From NCBI GenBank assembly GCA_945875845.1, contig CAMCMB010000016.1, forward strand, positions 1 through 64,000: a DNA stretch of 64,000 nt, written 5' to 3'. This DNA is from Pirellula staleyi DSM 6068 (GTDB lineage Bacteria > Planctomycetota > Planctomycetia > Pirellulales > Pirellulaceae). Made by a program: the position numbers and the translations under genes. The notes below the pieces were generated by a model. That model saw only the letters and a list, made by a program, of their open reading frames with translations. It did no database searches and was not told the origin of the DNA. Of the stretch, positions 34,485-44,574 are shown one piece after another (the stretch's first letter is position 1; each line of letters opens with the position of its first letter).

Positions 34485-37067
34485 CTAGTCGTTCCAAACC
34501 AACACTTCCGTCACACCGCTGCGGGCCGCTCCCTGATGGGTAAACACGATTCGCACTTTGCTCGATTGAACAGGAGTAAACGTTGCGACATTCCACTGTC
34601 CCCCAGCAGGTTTCTCAGGGCTGGTTTTTAAGTCAGCCGTGTCCTGCCACTCGGTGCCGCTCCAGTATTGAATCATGAACTTGATTGGAGGCTGAACACC
34701 ACCGCGATCATCGTATATCGCCAGCTCCATCCGCCGGAACTCCAGCGATTTGCCGAAGTCGATTTCCAACCAATCGGTCGCGGACTTGGATTCATAACTT
34801 GTCCAGCGATTCATGGGCGTCGGCAAAAAGACCGTTCTGCCATCGATGGCCTTCGACGGTTGCCCACCGAACCGATCCGAATGCGAGGCGGTGGCCTTGG
34901 GGAAGCCATCCGACTTCGCGTTGTAAGCGAGGTTTCCTACGGGGGGCGGAACGGGCTCCAGTGGCAGTGTCGCCTCCCCCCAGGCCTCGATCTCAGTCAA
35001 GCCGGACGAAAAATTGGATTGGTGCTCCATTCGTACTCTTAGTTTCGATGTGCGCAACGCATTCAACGCGATCTCACTGGCGGTATGCCCTCGAAGAGCT
35101 CTCGTTTTGGATGGATCGCCCGTTGGAGAGTTGGGCAATTCCACCTCGACCCAATGGTCATCAGCCCAAGCCTCGACAGCGATCGATCGTGGCACCCGCA
35201 CGTTGGAATCACGACTGTCGCCGTCGTCTAGAAAATACAGCTTCAAGGTATGTAGACTACGAGCAACACCAAAATCGAGAGCCAACCAGTCGCTAGCATT
35301 GGGTGACCCCTGGGAAGTCCATCTGTTGGGTGGATGCGGAACGTACCAATAGTTACCGTCGTTTAGTTTCGCGATCGAGCTGTTCGGTGAGGTGAACGAA
35401 GTCGTCAGGCGAGGATAGTAAGTGCCATCGTTGTTGACTGCAAAATTGCAGTTTGAAACAGCGAGCTTCGTTTCAGCCCGCTCCGCGATGGGAATCGACC
35501 CGCTAAGCGATTCGAGTTTTTCCGAGTGCATCCAGCGTTTGCCATCGACCAAAACCGTGAGCCCTTGCCCGACGGAATAACGCGTTCCAGCACGATCCCA
35601 TAGGATGCTGATCAGGTGATTTCGATAGGGAACTTCGTCGAGTGCGAAATAATCCCAGTCGCTTGGCGCCAGCGGTTTGATTTCGAGTACGTTATCATCG
35701 CGCGTCATGAGACCGACGAGTCCTGAAATCACCAGGTCGCAGTAACCTGAATGAAAATAGTGTTCGCTATGGTTGTATCCGTCGTGTCCTTCGAACGAAC
35801 CCGAGTCAGGATGCAGAGCTTCCGCAAGATATGGCTTTCCATCCTTGCGATGGCTTCGAGCGTAAATCTGCAAAAGCTTGACGTAGTCGGATGAGGAAAC
35901 AAAAGATTGTTGATTGTTTTGCAAAAGGTTGGCCAAAGCCTTCAGTGTCTGCGAAGTTGCATAAGGCCACGATTGGCCGCTCCACCAACAGCAAGAGTTC
36001 TTGAGCAAAAACATCGGATCGTTTCGTTCGACCGTGGTCGGACCGAAGTCGGCATAGAACGCGTCGCTCGCCATCAATTGTTGCCAAGCGATCTCGAAGC
36101 CCTTTCCGCGATCCAGCATATTGAATTGCCAAGGGACATAGCCGATCAACTCGCGACCATGGGAATCGCCCGCGAATTGCCCCGTTTGATAAGTCAATGT
36201 TTTCGCCTGGATCTTGTGTCCATCGCGTTCTTCGTTGTCGCGAAACATCGGAAAGAAGAATTGCCGCTTTTCATCCCACAGCAAGGCTTGAACCCTATCC
36301 TTGATCAACGCCGCCTTGGCAAGGAATCGTTCCGCGGTTGTTGTGTCGCCAGCCAGGTTGGCGATGCGAGCAATTGCAACCGCGTCGGCCCACATGTACG
36401 CGTTAAACGACGGGCGATAACTCGGTGCGCCTCGCAAGATGTCTTTGGTCTGGCGACTATTGATATTGAATTCCATGCCGTCATCGTGCCCGGTTTGCCA
36501 GAACAAACCCACATCCTGGACAAACTGCCTTTTTTCCCAGCCTTCGTAGTTCTTGACAAAGTCGCTTTGCAATTCCACTAACAGCGCTCTATCCGGATGG
36601 ACTTGATGGACGGCCCAAGCGGCATCGGCGATCCACGTCGAGTAGTTGCGAGGTTGTGCGCCGGGTGTCTTGAACCAATAGCGAGTGTAGTCGTTTGCGA
36701 TGAGCGGTTTTCGTAACCAACGAGCTTCGTAGAGTTGATGACCAGCCGGGCAGCTGATCGCCCCATACGCACCGGACCAAAATGGCCGATCAATAAATTC
36801 AGTGAATAGATATCCGGTGTCCGGTGATCCATACGTCAGGTGCTTGGTCAACAACTCCCAACGGTAATAATACGTTGTCGTAATGTCGGCATCGGGACAT
36901 TCGAAGAAGGGAATATTTTGTTTGTACCAGCTCCAATCGCGATTGTCCCAAAACTTCTGTGCATCAAGCTGCTGCTGCTTGTCAAGAATTTGGGCATGGC
37001 AACGCGGTCCCATCCGTTCGGAGGCGATGAGGCTCAGGAAAACAAAGCACAGTATAAGACGGGACAT
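34485..37067 (-). CDS. secreted alpha/alpha-barrel glycoside hydrolase with two F5/8-type (discoidin) domains
   Basis: An 860-residue exported protein with signal peptide MSRLILCFVFLSLIASERMG. Residues about 40-520 have the (alpha/alpha)6-barrel pattern of MGH1-like/GH63-related hydrolases (FWNDRDWSWYKQNIPFFECP; WAVHQVHPDRALL; DDGMEFN; MWADAVAIARIANLAG; GYVPWQFNML; NSCCWWSGQSWPYATSQTLK). Two F5/8-type C domains follow, about 545-705 and 710-860, each with an NRWTSxxS...DWLxLDFG motif, probably binding sugars. The linkage attacked cannot be told. The gene is read away from the MFS transporter that starts 235 bases upstream, which fits a sugar uptake locus. Confidence 0.82.
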   Translation of the reverse strand: MSRLILCFVFLSLIASERMGPRCHAQILDKQQQLDAQKFWDNRDWSWYKQNIPFFECPDADITTTYYYRWELLTKHLTYGSPDTGYLFTEFIDRPFWSGAYGAISCPAGHQLYEARWLRKPLIANDYTRYWFKTPGAQPRNYSTWIADAAWAVHQVHPDRALLVELQSDFVKNYEGWEKRQFVQDVGLFWQTGHDDGMEFNINSRQTKDILRGAPSYRPSFNAYMWADAVAIARIANLAGDTTTAERFLAKAALIKDRVQALLWDEKRQFFFPMFRDNEERDGHKIQAKTLTYQTGQFAGDSHGRELIGYVPWQFNMLDRGKGFEIAWQQLMASDAFYADFGPTTVERNDPMFLLKNSCCWWSGQSWPYATSQTLKALANLLQNNQQSFVSSSDYVKLLQIYARSHRKDGKPYLAEALHPDSGSFEGHDGYNHSEHYFHSGYCDLVISGLVGLMTRDDNVLEIKPLAPSDWDYFALDEVPYRNHLISILWDRAGTRYSVGQGLTVLVDGKRWMHSEKLESLSGSIPIAERAETKLAVSNCNFAVNNDGTYYPRLTTSFTSPNSSIAKLNDGNYWYVPHPPNRWTSQGSPNASDWLALDFGVARSLHTLKLYFLDDGDSRDSNVRVPRSIAVEAWADDHWVEVELPNSPTGDPSKTRALRGHTASEIALNALRTSKLRVRMEHQSNFSSGLTEIEAWGEATLPLEPVPPPVGNLAYNAKSDGFPKATASHSDRFGGQPSKAIDGRTVFLPTPMNRWTSYESKSATDWLEIDFGKSLEFRRMELAIYDDRGGVQPPIKFMIQYWSGTEWQDTADLKTSPEKPAGGQWNVATFTPVQSSKVRIVFTHQGAARSGVTEVLVWND

Positions 37068-37301
37068 ATTTAGCTCTTGGGGCGAGAGTCAGGACCCTAC
37101 GTGGGTATTGGTAGGCAACGGCCCATTCTAATCTGCCATTCGCCCTACTACGAATCGATTCCTGCTCCCTTCTCCCTGGTACTCCGATGAGAAGGGCTGG
37201 TACCCTTGGAAAGATAACGTTTTGCAACCATACTTGTTTTCTCGCAAAATGGTATCTTTACCCTCCCCCCTGCGTCTCGTTCACCGAACTGAGGAACTGC
37301 C

Positions 37302-38633
37302 TTGCAACCAACACGCGTTCGTTATGGAATGATCTTGCTGGCCATGCTCGTCGCCGTACTTCTGTACCTCGATCGTGTATGCATGAGTATCGCTTCGAAA
37401 TCCGTCGCGGCGGATTTGGGGATAAGCGCTACCGATCTCAATTGGCTACTCGGGGCGTTTTTTTGGACTTATGCTTTGGGTCAATTGCCCGCAGGATGGC
37501 TGGGGGATCGCTATGGCGCACGATGGATGCTCGGTGCTTATGTCATCCTTTGGTCGCTATGTACCGGGTTGATGGGGCTCGCAACGACCGCAACGACTCT
37601 GCTAGTGCTGCGCCTCGGTTGTGGTTTATTTGAGGCGGGCGCTTATCCTGTCGCTGCAAGTATTGTTCGACGTTGGGTGCCGATGGAACGAAGAGGGTTT
37701 GCCAGTTCGGTGATTGCCGTCGGAGGCCGATTGGGAGGAGCGTTGGCTCCGATCTTTACGATCCAGCTGATGTTTTGGTGGACATTCGGTGATCAGTGGT
37801 GGTCTATTCCCGCTGATTCGGTGGCGGACGTAAGGAGCTGGCGACCTGTCATGATACTTTACGGAGTTCTAGGCATTTTTATTGCAATTCTCTTCATGTG
37901 GATGTTTCGCGACAAGCCCGATAAACATCCGCTGGTGAACGCAGCCGAGGTCGATCTCATTCGACGAAGTGATCCTCCCCGGTCCCATTCGGACATGTCG
38001 AGAGCGGCTCCACCGATCCGTGAAATGATCCAATCTTGGCCCCTTTGGTTAAACTGCTTTGTGCAATTTGCGTCCAATATGGGTTGGGCGTTCTTGGTGA
38101 CGAAAATGCCTCAGTACCTTGAGGACGTGCATCATTCCGGTCAGCAAACCCAGGGATGGTTGCAAAGCTTGCCGTTGCTGGCTGGAATCGCTGGCTTGCT
38201 GATGGGTGGTTTGTTTACCGACCGATTGACGCGAAGGTTGGGATTGCGTTGGGGCCGATCGATTGCGATGAGCGTTTCGAGACTGATTGTTGCGTTTGCC
38301 TTCTTGGGATGTCTCACGGTCGACAGCCCGCTGGAAGCGACTCTCTTTTTGGCTTTGGTGGGATTAGCAACCGACTTGGGGACCCCGGCTTGCTGGGCGT
38401 ATGGTCAAGATGTTGGTGGCAGTCATGTCGGCTCGGTGGTTGGCTGGTTCAATATGTGGGGAAATTTCGGCGCAGCCTTGTCGCCAGTCATTTTAGGGGG
38501 AATCGTGGCTCAATTCACGAGTGTAGCCGCAGGTTGGCACGTTGCGTTTGCGTCGTGCGCTGCGTTGAACATTCTGGCCGCAGTGGCTGCCCTGGGAATC
38601 AATGCCTCACGACCGCTATCCAAAAACGAGTAA
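37302..38633 (+). CDS. MFS transporter, anion:cation symporter (hexuronate/glucarate-like) type
   Basis: A 443-residue, 12-helix transporter. The first helix YGMILLAMLVAVLLYLDRVC ends in the LDRVxMSIA motif typical of ACS-family organic-anion transporters, followed by LNWLLGAFFWTYALGQLPAG and WLGDRYGARWMLG, the MFS loop-2 motif. WPLWLNCFVQFASNMGWAF opens the second half. Start is TTG at 37302 after GAGG; ATG 37326 is an in-frame alternative. Divergent from the secreted glycosidase, it might import sugar acids released outside the cell. The actual substrate is unknown. Confidence 0.88.
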   Translation: MQPTRVRYGMILLAMLVAVLLYLDRVCMSIASKSVAADLGISATDLNWLLGAFFWTYALGQLPAGWLGDRYGARWMLGAYVILWSLCTGLMGLATTATTLLVLRLGCGLFEAGAYPVAASIVRRWVPMERRGFASSVIAVGGRLGGALAPIFTIQLMFWWTFGDQWWSIPADSVADVRSWRPVMILYGVLGIFIAILFMWMFRDKPDKHPLVNAAEVDLIRRSDPPRSHSDMSRAAPPIREMIQSWPLWLNCFVQFASNMGWAFLVTKMPQYLEDVHHSGQQTQGWLQSLPLLAGIAGLLMGGLFTDRLTRRLGLRWGRSIAMSVSRLIVAFAFLGCLTVDSPLEATLFLALVGLATDLGTPACWAYGQDVGGSHVGSVVGWFNMWGNFGAALSPVILGGIVAQFTSVAAGWHVAFASCAALNILAAVAALGINASRPLSKNE

Positions 38634-39153
38634 GTATCCAACAACCAAAATAGTTGCGTCTACCCTAGATTGTGCAACCCCGTTGGGCCGTTAGGGTTCA
38701 ACAGCACTTAGTTGGAAGACGCTTAGTTGGAAGACGCTCCGCGTCGTTCTCTTCAACGTCAAAACGACGCGGAGCGTCGTTCAACTAAGGGGCGCGGATC
38801 AGGGACGAGATTGTGCAACCCCGTTGAGGACGTGGCCGTTCATTTCACGACCCCTGGGTGCGCTGTGCGGCCCTGGGTGCGCTGTGCGGCCCTGGGTGCG
38901 CTATGCGCCCCCGGGCTAGGATGTTAAACCGCTTCGCGGTTTGCCCTACCGACTCGCATGAAACCCTTCTTTGGGTTTTTCGATTTGCTTTGTTGCAACG
39001 CAAGCGCAGCGAGCGTTCCTGCCCCAACGACCTTGTGTCGTTGGTCAGCAAGTTTGGTCCGCTAACAACAGCCAGACCGCGAAGCGGTCCCGGATGAAAC
39101 AACTAAGTTTACTTGGTTAGCTTCCTCCGCGTGACACCATCCCCCGGACAACT
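38634..39153. repeat. repeat-rich intergenic region
   Basis: No gene is credible in these 520 bases. At 38707-38789 inverted copies of a CTTAGTTG...ACGCTCCGCGTCGT unit form a hairpin (also at 23411). At 38852-38908 a 19-base unit, CCCTGGGTGCGCTGTGCGG, is repeated three times in tandem, the third copy diverged. ATTGTGCAACCCCGTTG also occurs twice (38670 and 38810). Confidence 0.8.
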
Positions 39154-42100
39154 CTATTTCGCCAGGGACTCGATGTAGTCGAGCAACGATGCCAACTCAT
39201 GCGTGGTGAACTCATTGAGTACTCCACTCGGCATTACGGACGTTGGGGATGTCTTTCGTTCGTCGATCTCTTCTTTCAAAATTGTTGTTTCCTTTCCTTG
39301 TTGATCGCGAATCGTGACTCGATCCGTCAATTCGTTGGTCACGAAACCCGTCAACACAACATCCTCTTTCGTCCGAATCAGATTGGTGACGAAACCTTGA
39401 GCTATTGTTTTGCTAGGCTCGAGAATGGCAATTGCCAATTCCGGTCGCTTGTACGTCTTCGCGATACTTCCAAGGTAAGGGCCCTTTTGAACTTCGTCTT
39501 GCCTGACGGTGTGACAGGCTCCGCAATTTGCTCGCGTAAACACTTGTTTGCCAAGCTCGATATCGCCTTGCATGGCGACAACGTTGGCCGTCACGTCCTC
39601 CATGGAAAGCGAATTTATTTTTGGAGAGTTGTCTTCTTTTTTGGGTTTGATCTTCAATTTTTCGACAGCGGTCTTCGCGATTTTTGCGATACCGTCGTCT
39701 GAGTCTCGCACGGACTGCAAGATCTTTTCATCCAAGTAGTGATTGCGAATCTCGACAGCGACCTGCATCAATCGAGATCGTCGACCAGGCAGCCGCCAGG
39801 CATCTTCGATAGATTTCATGGCTTGTTCTCGAGCTTCGGGGCTGCCATTGGTTCGGGATGCAATTGCCAAAAGCGCGCTCTCCGCCCAATAGCCCTCTTT
39901 CCCTTCGGCGGATTGTGCAGCTAAATCAAAAAGCGAGACTTGCGCTTCGATGGCCAATGAGTTGACCAAAGCATCACGAGCTTTCTTTTGAGCATCCGAC
40001 GCATCGCTAAGCTGAGACAGAGCGGAAATCCCCTTGAGCATGGCAGCGGCCGATTCCTTCGAATCCGATATCGAGAGGACGACAACGGCATCGGCCAGCA
40101 AGGCGGCAGACGCATCCTTCGTGTTGACTGCGCGCAAAAGCAGTTCTTGACCACCGTCGGGTATGTTCTTGAGAAGCGTCATTTGGGCGATCGCCGGGCC
40201 TAAAAGTTGATCGTTTGTCTTGGCCAGTTGGAGCATGCGATCCAGCGAGTCGGTCGATGGAATTCGATTGCGTTGCATCAGCTCGATGAGTGCTCCGGCT
40301 TCTTCGGGCGCGGCACTCTCAAAGGATTTTTGCAAAACGGAAGCAATTCTCTTGGTCTCGCTCCAGGGCTCGGGTTGGTAGTATGGCCCTCGCGTGTCGG
40401 GACGAGTTCCCCACGAGTCCCCTTTCCACGGACCTTCCAGGAAATGGAGACGGCAGAGGGACGCCAAAATCTCGCGACGCAACTCAGGCTGTTTCGCATT
40501 GGATAGTCGAGATATCAAGCCATCGACGACTTGTCCGCTATGCATCATGCCCAGCGCACGCAAGATTGGCTTGGCTCGGCTCGGTTCGGCATCAAGCGCT
40601 TGAAAGCAGGCTGCATAGGCACTTCGTTTGGCCAAACATCGGATTGCGGTGTGGACCACGACCGGATCGCGATGAGCGAGGGCTTGGATCAGTTCTGCGT
40701 CCGATGCCGTCGTTTGCAGTTTGTCGAGCAGATTGCGATCGTTGCTCCGAGCCGCGATGCCCGAGTCAAGCAATTGATGATATGCGTTATTGCCTCGTCG
40801 CATCAGTTCTCGCACCGCCTCCATCCGTCGACGGTAACTCGGGGTCTTCATCAGTTCCAACAGCTCCGCATCGCTAGCCTTAGCAAAGTTCGGCATGGGG
40901 GATGGCTGAAAACTTTTGGGCTTAACGCAAACGATGTAACCGACATCCGGACCTGCCCAATCAAACGTTGCACCGCGCCAACTTGCACCGTAGACACGAC
41001 TATTGCCATCGACATCTGCATCGGTAGGACGGGTCATTTTGATAAACGATTCCGGCTTACTGGTTTCTTCGAAGGTCGCGCCTTTCGCTGCAACAGAATG
41101 TCGAAATAGGGAGCCTGTCCCCCAATCCGCCGTGAAGGGTGCATTGCCCCATTTTCCGAACCCAGGCTCATCGATGTAGACCGCCCCGCAACCGGAACCT
41201 CCCCCGTAATCGGCCAGGGGTTGCACGCATTCGTCGGCGAAGTTCTTGTAAAGTCGTGGATAGCCGTGATCATCCATGCCTGTAAAGTGATGCATGCGTA
41301 CATCCCATCCTCCACCATCATTGGTGTTGTCGCGCGCGAACATGTCCATCTGAGGACTGATGGCCACTTCCAGAATGTTGCGAGTCCCGGTCGAGTAGAT
41401 TTCCAGTCCGGTCCCATCGGGTCTCACTCGAATAACACCACCACCGCGATGGGTAAGCTTTCGTCCATCGGTCCCTTCGGCTTCGAGAAATCCGAAATCT
41501 CCGCCGGCGATGTACAGCCAACCGTCGACCCCCAAGCTGACACCGTTGGTCGTATGGTCGGCCGGTCGCTTGTCATAGTCAAATGCCAGGTTTTTCACCA
41601 ACACTTTCTGTTCATCGGCTAAACCGTCTCCGTCATGATCGATAAAGGCACTCAGGTGCGGCGGATGCATTAAATACAATCGATCGTGATCCCACACCAA
41701 ACCGCGCGGCGCATCGATTTCACAAAACACCTTGGTCTCATCGGCGCGTCCATCGCCATCGAGGTCTCGCAACCGAATGACGCGACCACGTTCCGGTGAT
41801 CTACCAAGAGAACCGTTGCCATCGGAACTGACGTAGAGTGTGCCATCGACAGTCGAAGCCACGAAGACGGGATAGTTCACGGCCGGTGGCGATGCGAAGA
41901 CCGTTACCTCAAAACCTTCGGGAACTTTGACATCCTTGAGAATTTCGGCCTCCGCGGTGACCGATAGTTTCTCGATTCGCGGAACCGTGTTGCCCGCCTT
42001 GGACAAGTTATCGCCTTGCAATGCAACGAAGGCGCCTTTTGCGCTTTTCGGATCGGCAGGCCAAAGTGTTCCAAGGTTTTCTCCCTTGAGTTTTACTTCC

Positions 42101-43335
42101 CAAATGCTGCACCAGCCAGCGGTGCTGCCTAAGCCTGTGATCCGCACGAACTTGGTCGGCGGATGTTCCTTCAAACCTTCGGCAGCCTGCTTGTTGTTGG
42201 AGTTGGTGGTCCGATCCAGTAGCTGTATCCATTTGCTGCCATCGTTCGATCCTTCGACGACGTAGCGATAACTGGCAGTTGCGGACTCCCAAACGATTTC
42301 GATTTCACTCAATAGATGGGGTTGTTCGAATTCCAGCTGCAACCACTGAGGATAGCTATCTCCATCAGCGCACCAACGCGTGTCCTTTTTTCCGTCGATC
42401 GCATGAAAACTATCGTTTCCAGCTTGTGTGCTTGAAGCGGTCGCCTTGACCAAGGTTGCACCTTTGGGTGTTTTTCCCACCGTCACTTCCGAACGCGCTT
42501 TGAATTTGTTTTTGTCAATGAAGGTCACTTTGTTTTCGCCTTGGTAGGGCTTCAGGTATTCCGGAGTCAGTTTGCCACACGCCCACAGCAACCCGCGTGT
42601 TACCAACTCCAGATAGCGAGGATCCTCGACGGTTTCTGTGTTGTGACCGATGGTGGTGCTAAAACTGCGTGCCCCTTGCTTTTCGTTGATCCAAGCGACG
42701 ACCGCTTCGTCGACTCGCTGCTTGCCCGCCGCTCCAACGGTTTGTTTCCCTAGTGCCAAGGGGAGTGCGTCGAAGAGTTTGACGTTGTTGTAAAGCTCTT
42801 CGCGAATGGTGGTCCAATCGTTAAGCGTTTCCGTAATAGGATGTTTGGATTCGGAGAAGTGGATTGCGATCGGCTCTTGCGGACCATGGCCGCTGGACTG
42901 CAAGCCGAGGTGTTTGAACCAAGCGTCACTGCCTGTACGAAAGCTGTGCATCGCACAATGCAAGTGTACGGCAGGAATCCGTTGATGGGTCTGCACGATT
43001 CGGTTAAGGATCGCGGGATCTTTGATATCTGCTGCACACTCATCGTGAATAATGACGTCGTACTCGTCGGCCCAGTTCAGCTTGGAATACAAAGGGAGCA
43101 CTGGCGTGGTTGTCGAATTGTCCGTCCAATAGACATCGACTTGAACGTTGGCACGCGATTGAATTCCTTTGCAAAGTGCTTCTTGTTGGCGAGCATAATC
43201 ATGGCAACACCCGCCAGCGATGAGCAATGCTCGCAACGGCTTAATCGAAGTTGCCTGTCCGAAGACTGGTTGGCCAAAAAAGGTCGTTCCAAAAAGGATA
43301 AGGAATAGGCGAAGTAACATGAGGGGCTGTTTCAT
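39154..43335 (-). CDS. ThuA-discoidin-PVC dehydrogenase-HEAT-cytochrome c giant secreted protein
   Basis: A 1393-residue exported protein (signal MKQPLMLLRLFLILFGTTFFG). Domains in order: ThuA-like (about 33-255; ALLIAGGCCHDYARQ, PAVHLHCAMHS), F5/8-type discoidin (about 285-420), a PVC-type membrane-bound dehydrogenase propeller (about 460-850; VIRLRDLDGDGRADE, LVWDHDRLYLMHPP, GWLYIAGGDFGF), a HEAT-repeat stretch (about 860-1240), and a C-terminal haem-binding cytochrome c with ANCGACHTV and ASLLDYIESL. Such proteins are typical of Planctomycetes and are thought to oxidise carbohydrates in the periplasm, passing electrons to the haem. The substrate is unknown. It appears monocistronic. Confidence 0.9.
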   Translation of the reverse strand: MKQPLMLLRLFLILFGTTFFGQPVFGQATSIKPLRALLIAGGCCHDYARQQEALCKGIQSRANVQVDVYWTDNSTTTPVLPLYSKLNWADEYDVIIHDECAADIKDPAILNRIVQTHQRIPAVHLHCAMHSFRTGSDAWFKHLGLQSSGHGPQEPIAIHFSESKHPITETLNDWTTIREELYNNVKLFDALPLALGKQTVGAAGKQRVDEAVVAWINEKQGARSFSTTIGHNTETVEDPRYLELVTRGLLWACGKLTPEYLKPYQGENKVTFIDKNKFKARSEVTVGKTPKGATLVKATASSTQAGNDSFHAIDGKKDTRWCADGDSYPQWLQLEFEQPHLLSEIEIVWESATASYRYVVEGSNDGSKWIQLLDRTTNSNNKQAAEGLKEHPPTKFVRITGLGSTAGWCSIWEVKLKGENLGTLWPADPKSAKGAFVALQGDNLSKAGNTVPRIEKLSVTAEAEILKDVKVPEGFEVTVFASPPAVNYPVFVASTVDGTLYVSSDGNGSLGRSPERGRVIRLRDLDGDGRADETKVFCEIDAPRGLVWDHDRLYLMHPPHLSAFIDHDGDGLADEQKVLVKNLAFDYDKRPADHTTNGVSLGVDGWLYIAGGDFGFLEAEGTDGRKLTHRGGGVIRVRPDGTGLEIYSTGTRNILEVAISPQMDMFARDNTNDGGGWDVRMHHFTGMDDHGYPRLYKNFADECVQPLADYGGGSGCGAVYIDEPGFGKWGNAPFTADWGTGSLFRHSVAAKGATFEETSKPESFIKMTRPTDADVDGNSRVYGASWRGATFDWAGPDVGYIVCVKPKSFQPSPMPNFAKASDAELLELMKTPSYRRRMEAVRELMRRGNNAYHQLLDSGIAARSNDRNLLDKLQTTASDAELIQALAHRDPVVVHTAIRCLAKRSAYAACFQALDAEPSRAKPILRALGMMHSGQVVDGLISRLSNAKQPELRREILASLCRLHFLEGPWKGDSWGTRPDTRGPYYQPEPWSETKRIASVLQKSFESAAPEEAGALIELMQRNRIPSTDSLDRMLQLAKTNDQLLGPAIAQMTLLKNIPDGGQELLLRAVNTKDASAALLADAVVVLSISDSKESAAAMLKGISALSQLSDASDAQKKARDALVNSLAIEAQVSLFDLAAQSAEGKEGYWAESALLAIASRTNGSPEAREQAMKSIEDAWRLPGRRSRLMQVAVEIRNHYLDEKILQSVRDSDDGIAKIAKTAVEKLKIKPKKEDNSPKINSLSMEDVTANVVAMQGDIELGKQVFTRANCGACHTVRQDEVQKGPYLGSIAKTYKRPELAIAILEPSKTIAQGFVTNLIRTKEDVVLTGFVTNELTDRVTIRDQQGKETTILKEEIDERKTSPTSVMPSGVLNEFTTHELASLLDYIESLAK

Positions 43336-43434
43336 CGAATAGGGGAATGGGGATAGCAGAGTACGACGTCGATCATAACATAGGCCGGAAACCGTGGGCT
43401 AAGGCCCTTCGGCTAATCAGCCGCAACGCGATAT

Positions 43435-43568
43435 CGGCTTGTTGATTTAGTGAAGTCGTTATTGGTTAAGGGCGTTATTGGTTAAGGGCGGTATGACGGA
43501 CTTCCAAGCCCGTCAATGGGGAATTCGACGGACTTGGAAGTCCGTCGCACCATTAAATCAACAAGCCG
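43435..43568. repeat. second copy of the MITE-like inverted repeat
   Basis: Inverted arms CGGCTTGTTGATTTA (43435-43449) and TAAATCAACAAGCCG (43554-43568) enclose the GACGGACTTCCAAGCCCGTC palindrome. The short unit GTTATTGGTTAAGGGC is duplicated in the left half. The outer TAACCCGACGCG arm seen at 19021 is absent or diverged. Confidence 0.85.
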
Positions 43569-43626
43569 ATAGCGGGCGGTTTAGCCCGACTTAGGATCGA
43601 CGCCCAGAATACGGGAGGTGGGTAGA

Positions 43627-44340
43627 CTACTTTGGGAACAAAACCGCTGGCTGTTCTTGTGCGCTGTTTGACCATAGTTGGACGTTGTCTATCTTGCCAG
43701 TATCGTCAAACGAGCCGAAGCCAACATAGCCTGGCCCGAGTACGTCATGTTTACCTTGCAGAACAGGTGACTTCATGTCCTCGAAGAAGACCTTGATATC
43801 GGGTCCGATTTTTTGGAGCCTAACGTGTTTCCACGCTTCGCTCCAGTCGACCCCTTTTTTGGGTACTTCCAGAAACGATTTTCGAGGTGCGTTGTTCACG
43901 ATGAAGATGTTGTGCGCGTTCGGGTCGGGTGAGGTTGCTAGATGCGTGTAGTAGAATTGCATCGTGTTTTGAAAACCGAAATACATGCACATGTCGCGAT
44001 GCCCGTACTCCTTGCCGGTTTGACGCATGTCGAGTTCCAATACGAAGTCGCCAAGCTTCTTGCTCGAAAGCATTGCCAGGTTGAAAGGGGAGCGGTGTTC
44101 GGTTTTGTACTTGCTCTGCTGAAACAGTTCGATCCCGCCGCTTGTTTTTCCGTCTTTGGTCCAACGCCACGCTGCGCTGTCGGAAAACTGAAAGTCTCGC
44201 ATCGAGGACTCGTCATCGAATGCCTGCTTGTAGATCAACTTGAACCCGTCGGGCAAGTCGACGGGTTTGGGTTCCTCGGCGACAAGAGTCTTGGAACAGA
44301 ATCCGACAAATACGATCTGGAGCAAAAAGCGTCGAAGCAT
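43627..44340 (-). CDS. secreted DUF1080-like (concanavalin-fold) protein
   Basis: A 237-residue exported protein; signal peptide MLRRFLLQIVFVGFCSKTLVAEE. Strand-rich motifs (FGDFVLELDMRQ-type strand as LGDFVLELDMRQT, RDMCMYFGFQNTMQFYYTHL, AWKHVRLQKIG, GYVGFGSFDDTGKIDNVQLW) match the concanavalin-like DUF1080/3-keto-disaccharide hydrolase-like family abundant in planctomycetes. Members bind or cleave sugars; whether this one has activity is unknown. It ends with a short tail after the last strand. Its promoter would lie in the gap to cysK, read divergently. Confidence 0.75.
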   Translation of the reverse strand: MLRRFLLQIVFVGFCSKTLVAEEPKPVDLPDGFKLIYKQAFDDESSMRDFQFSDSAAWRWTKDGKTSGGIELFQQSKYKTEHRSPFNLAMLSSKKLGDFVLELDMRQTGKEYGHRDMCMYFGFQNTMQFYYTHLATSPDPNAHNIFIVNNAPRKSFLEVPKKGVDWSEAWKHVRLQKIGPDIKVFFEDMKSPVLQGKHDVLGPGYVGFGSFDDTGKIDNVQLWSNSAQEQPAVLFPK

Positions 44341-44574
44341 GGATTTGGACTTTCTTCAAAAAACGCGTTTTGGGCGTTTGGTATTGGAAGGGAAATACCT
44401 GTTAAAGCACCTGATGACCGTCAATTATAGTTAAAGTCGGCAAGATTCGCCTGTGTGTCCGACGCGGCGTGTTCTTAGCGGATGAAAAAGCGTATACTTG
44501 ATCGATGTCAAGGCGATTGGATCATCGCCAAGAGAATTATTTTGGCCTTCCTTATAGCGAGAGAGTTTCACCAC

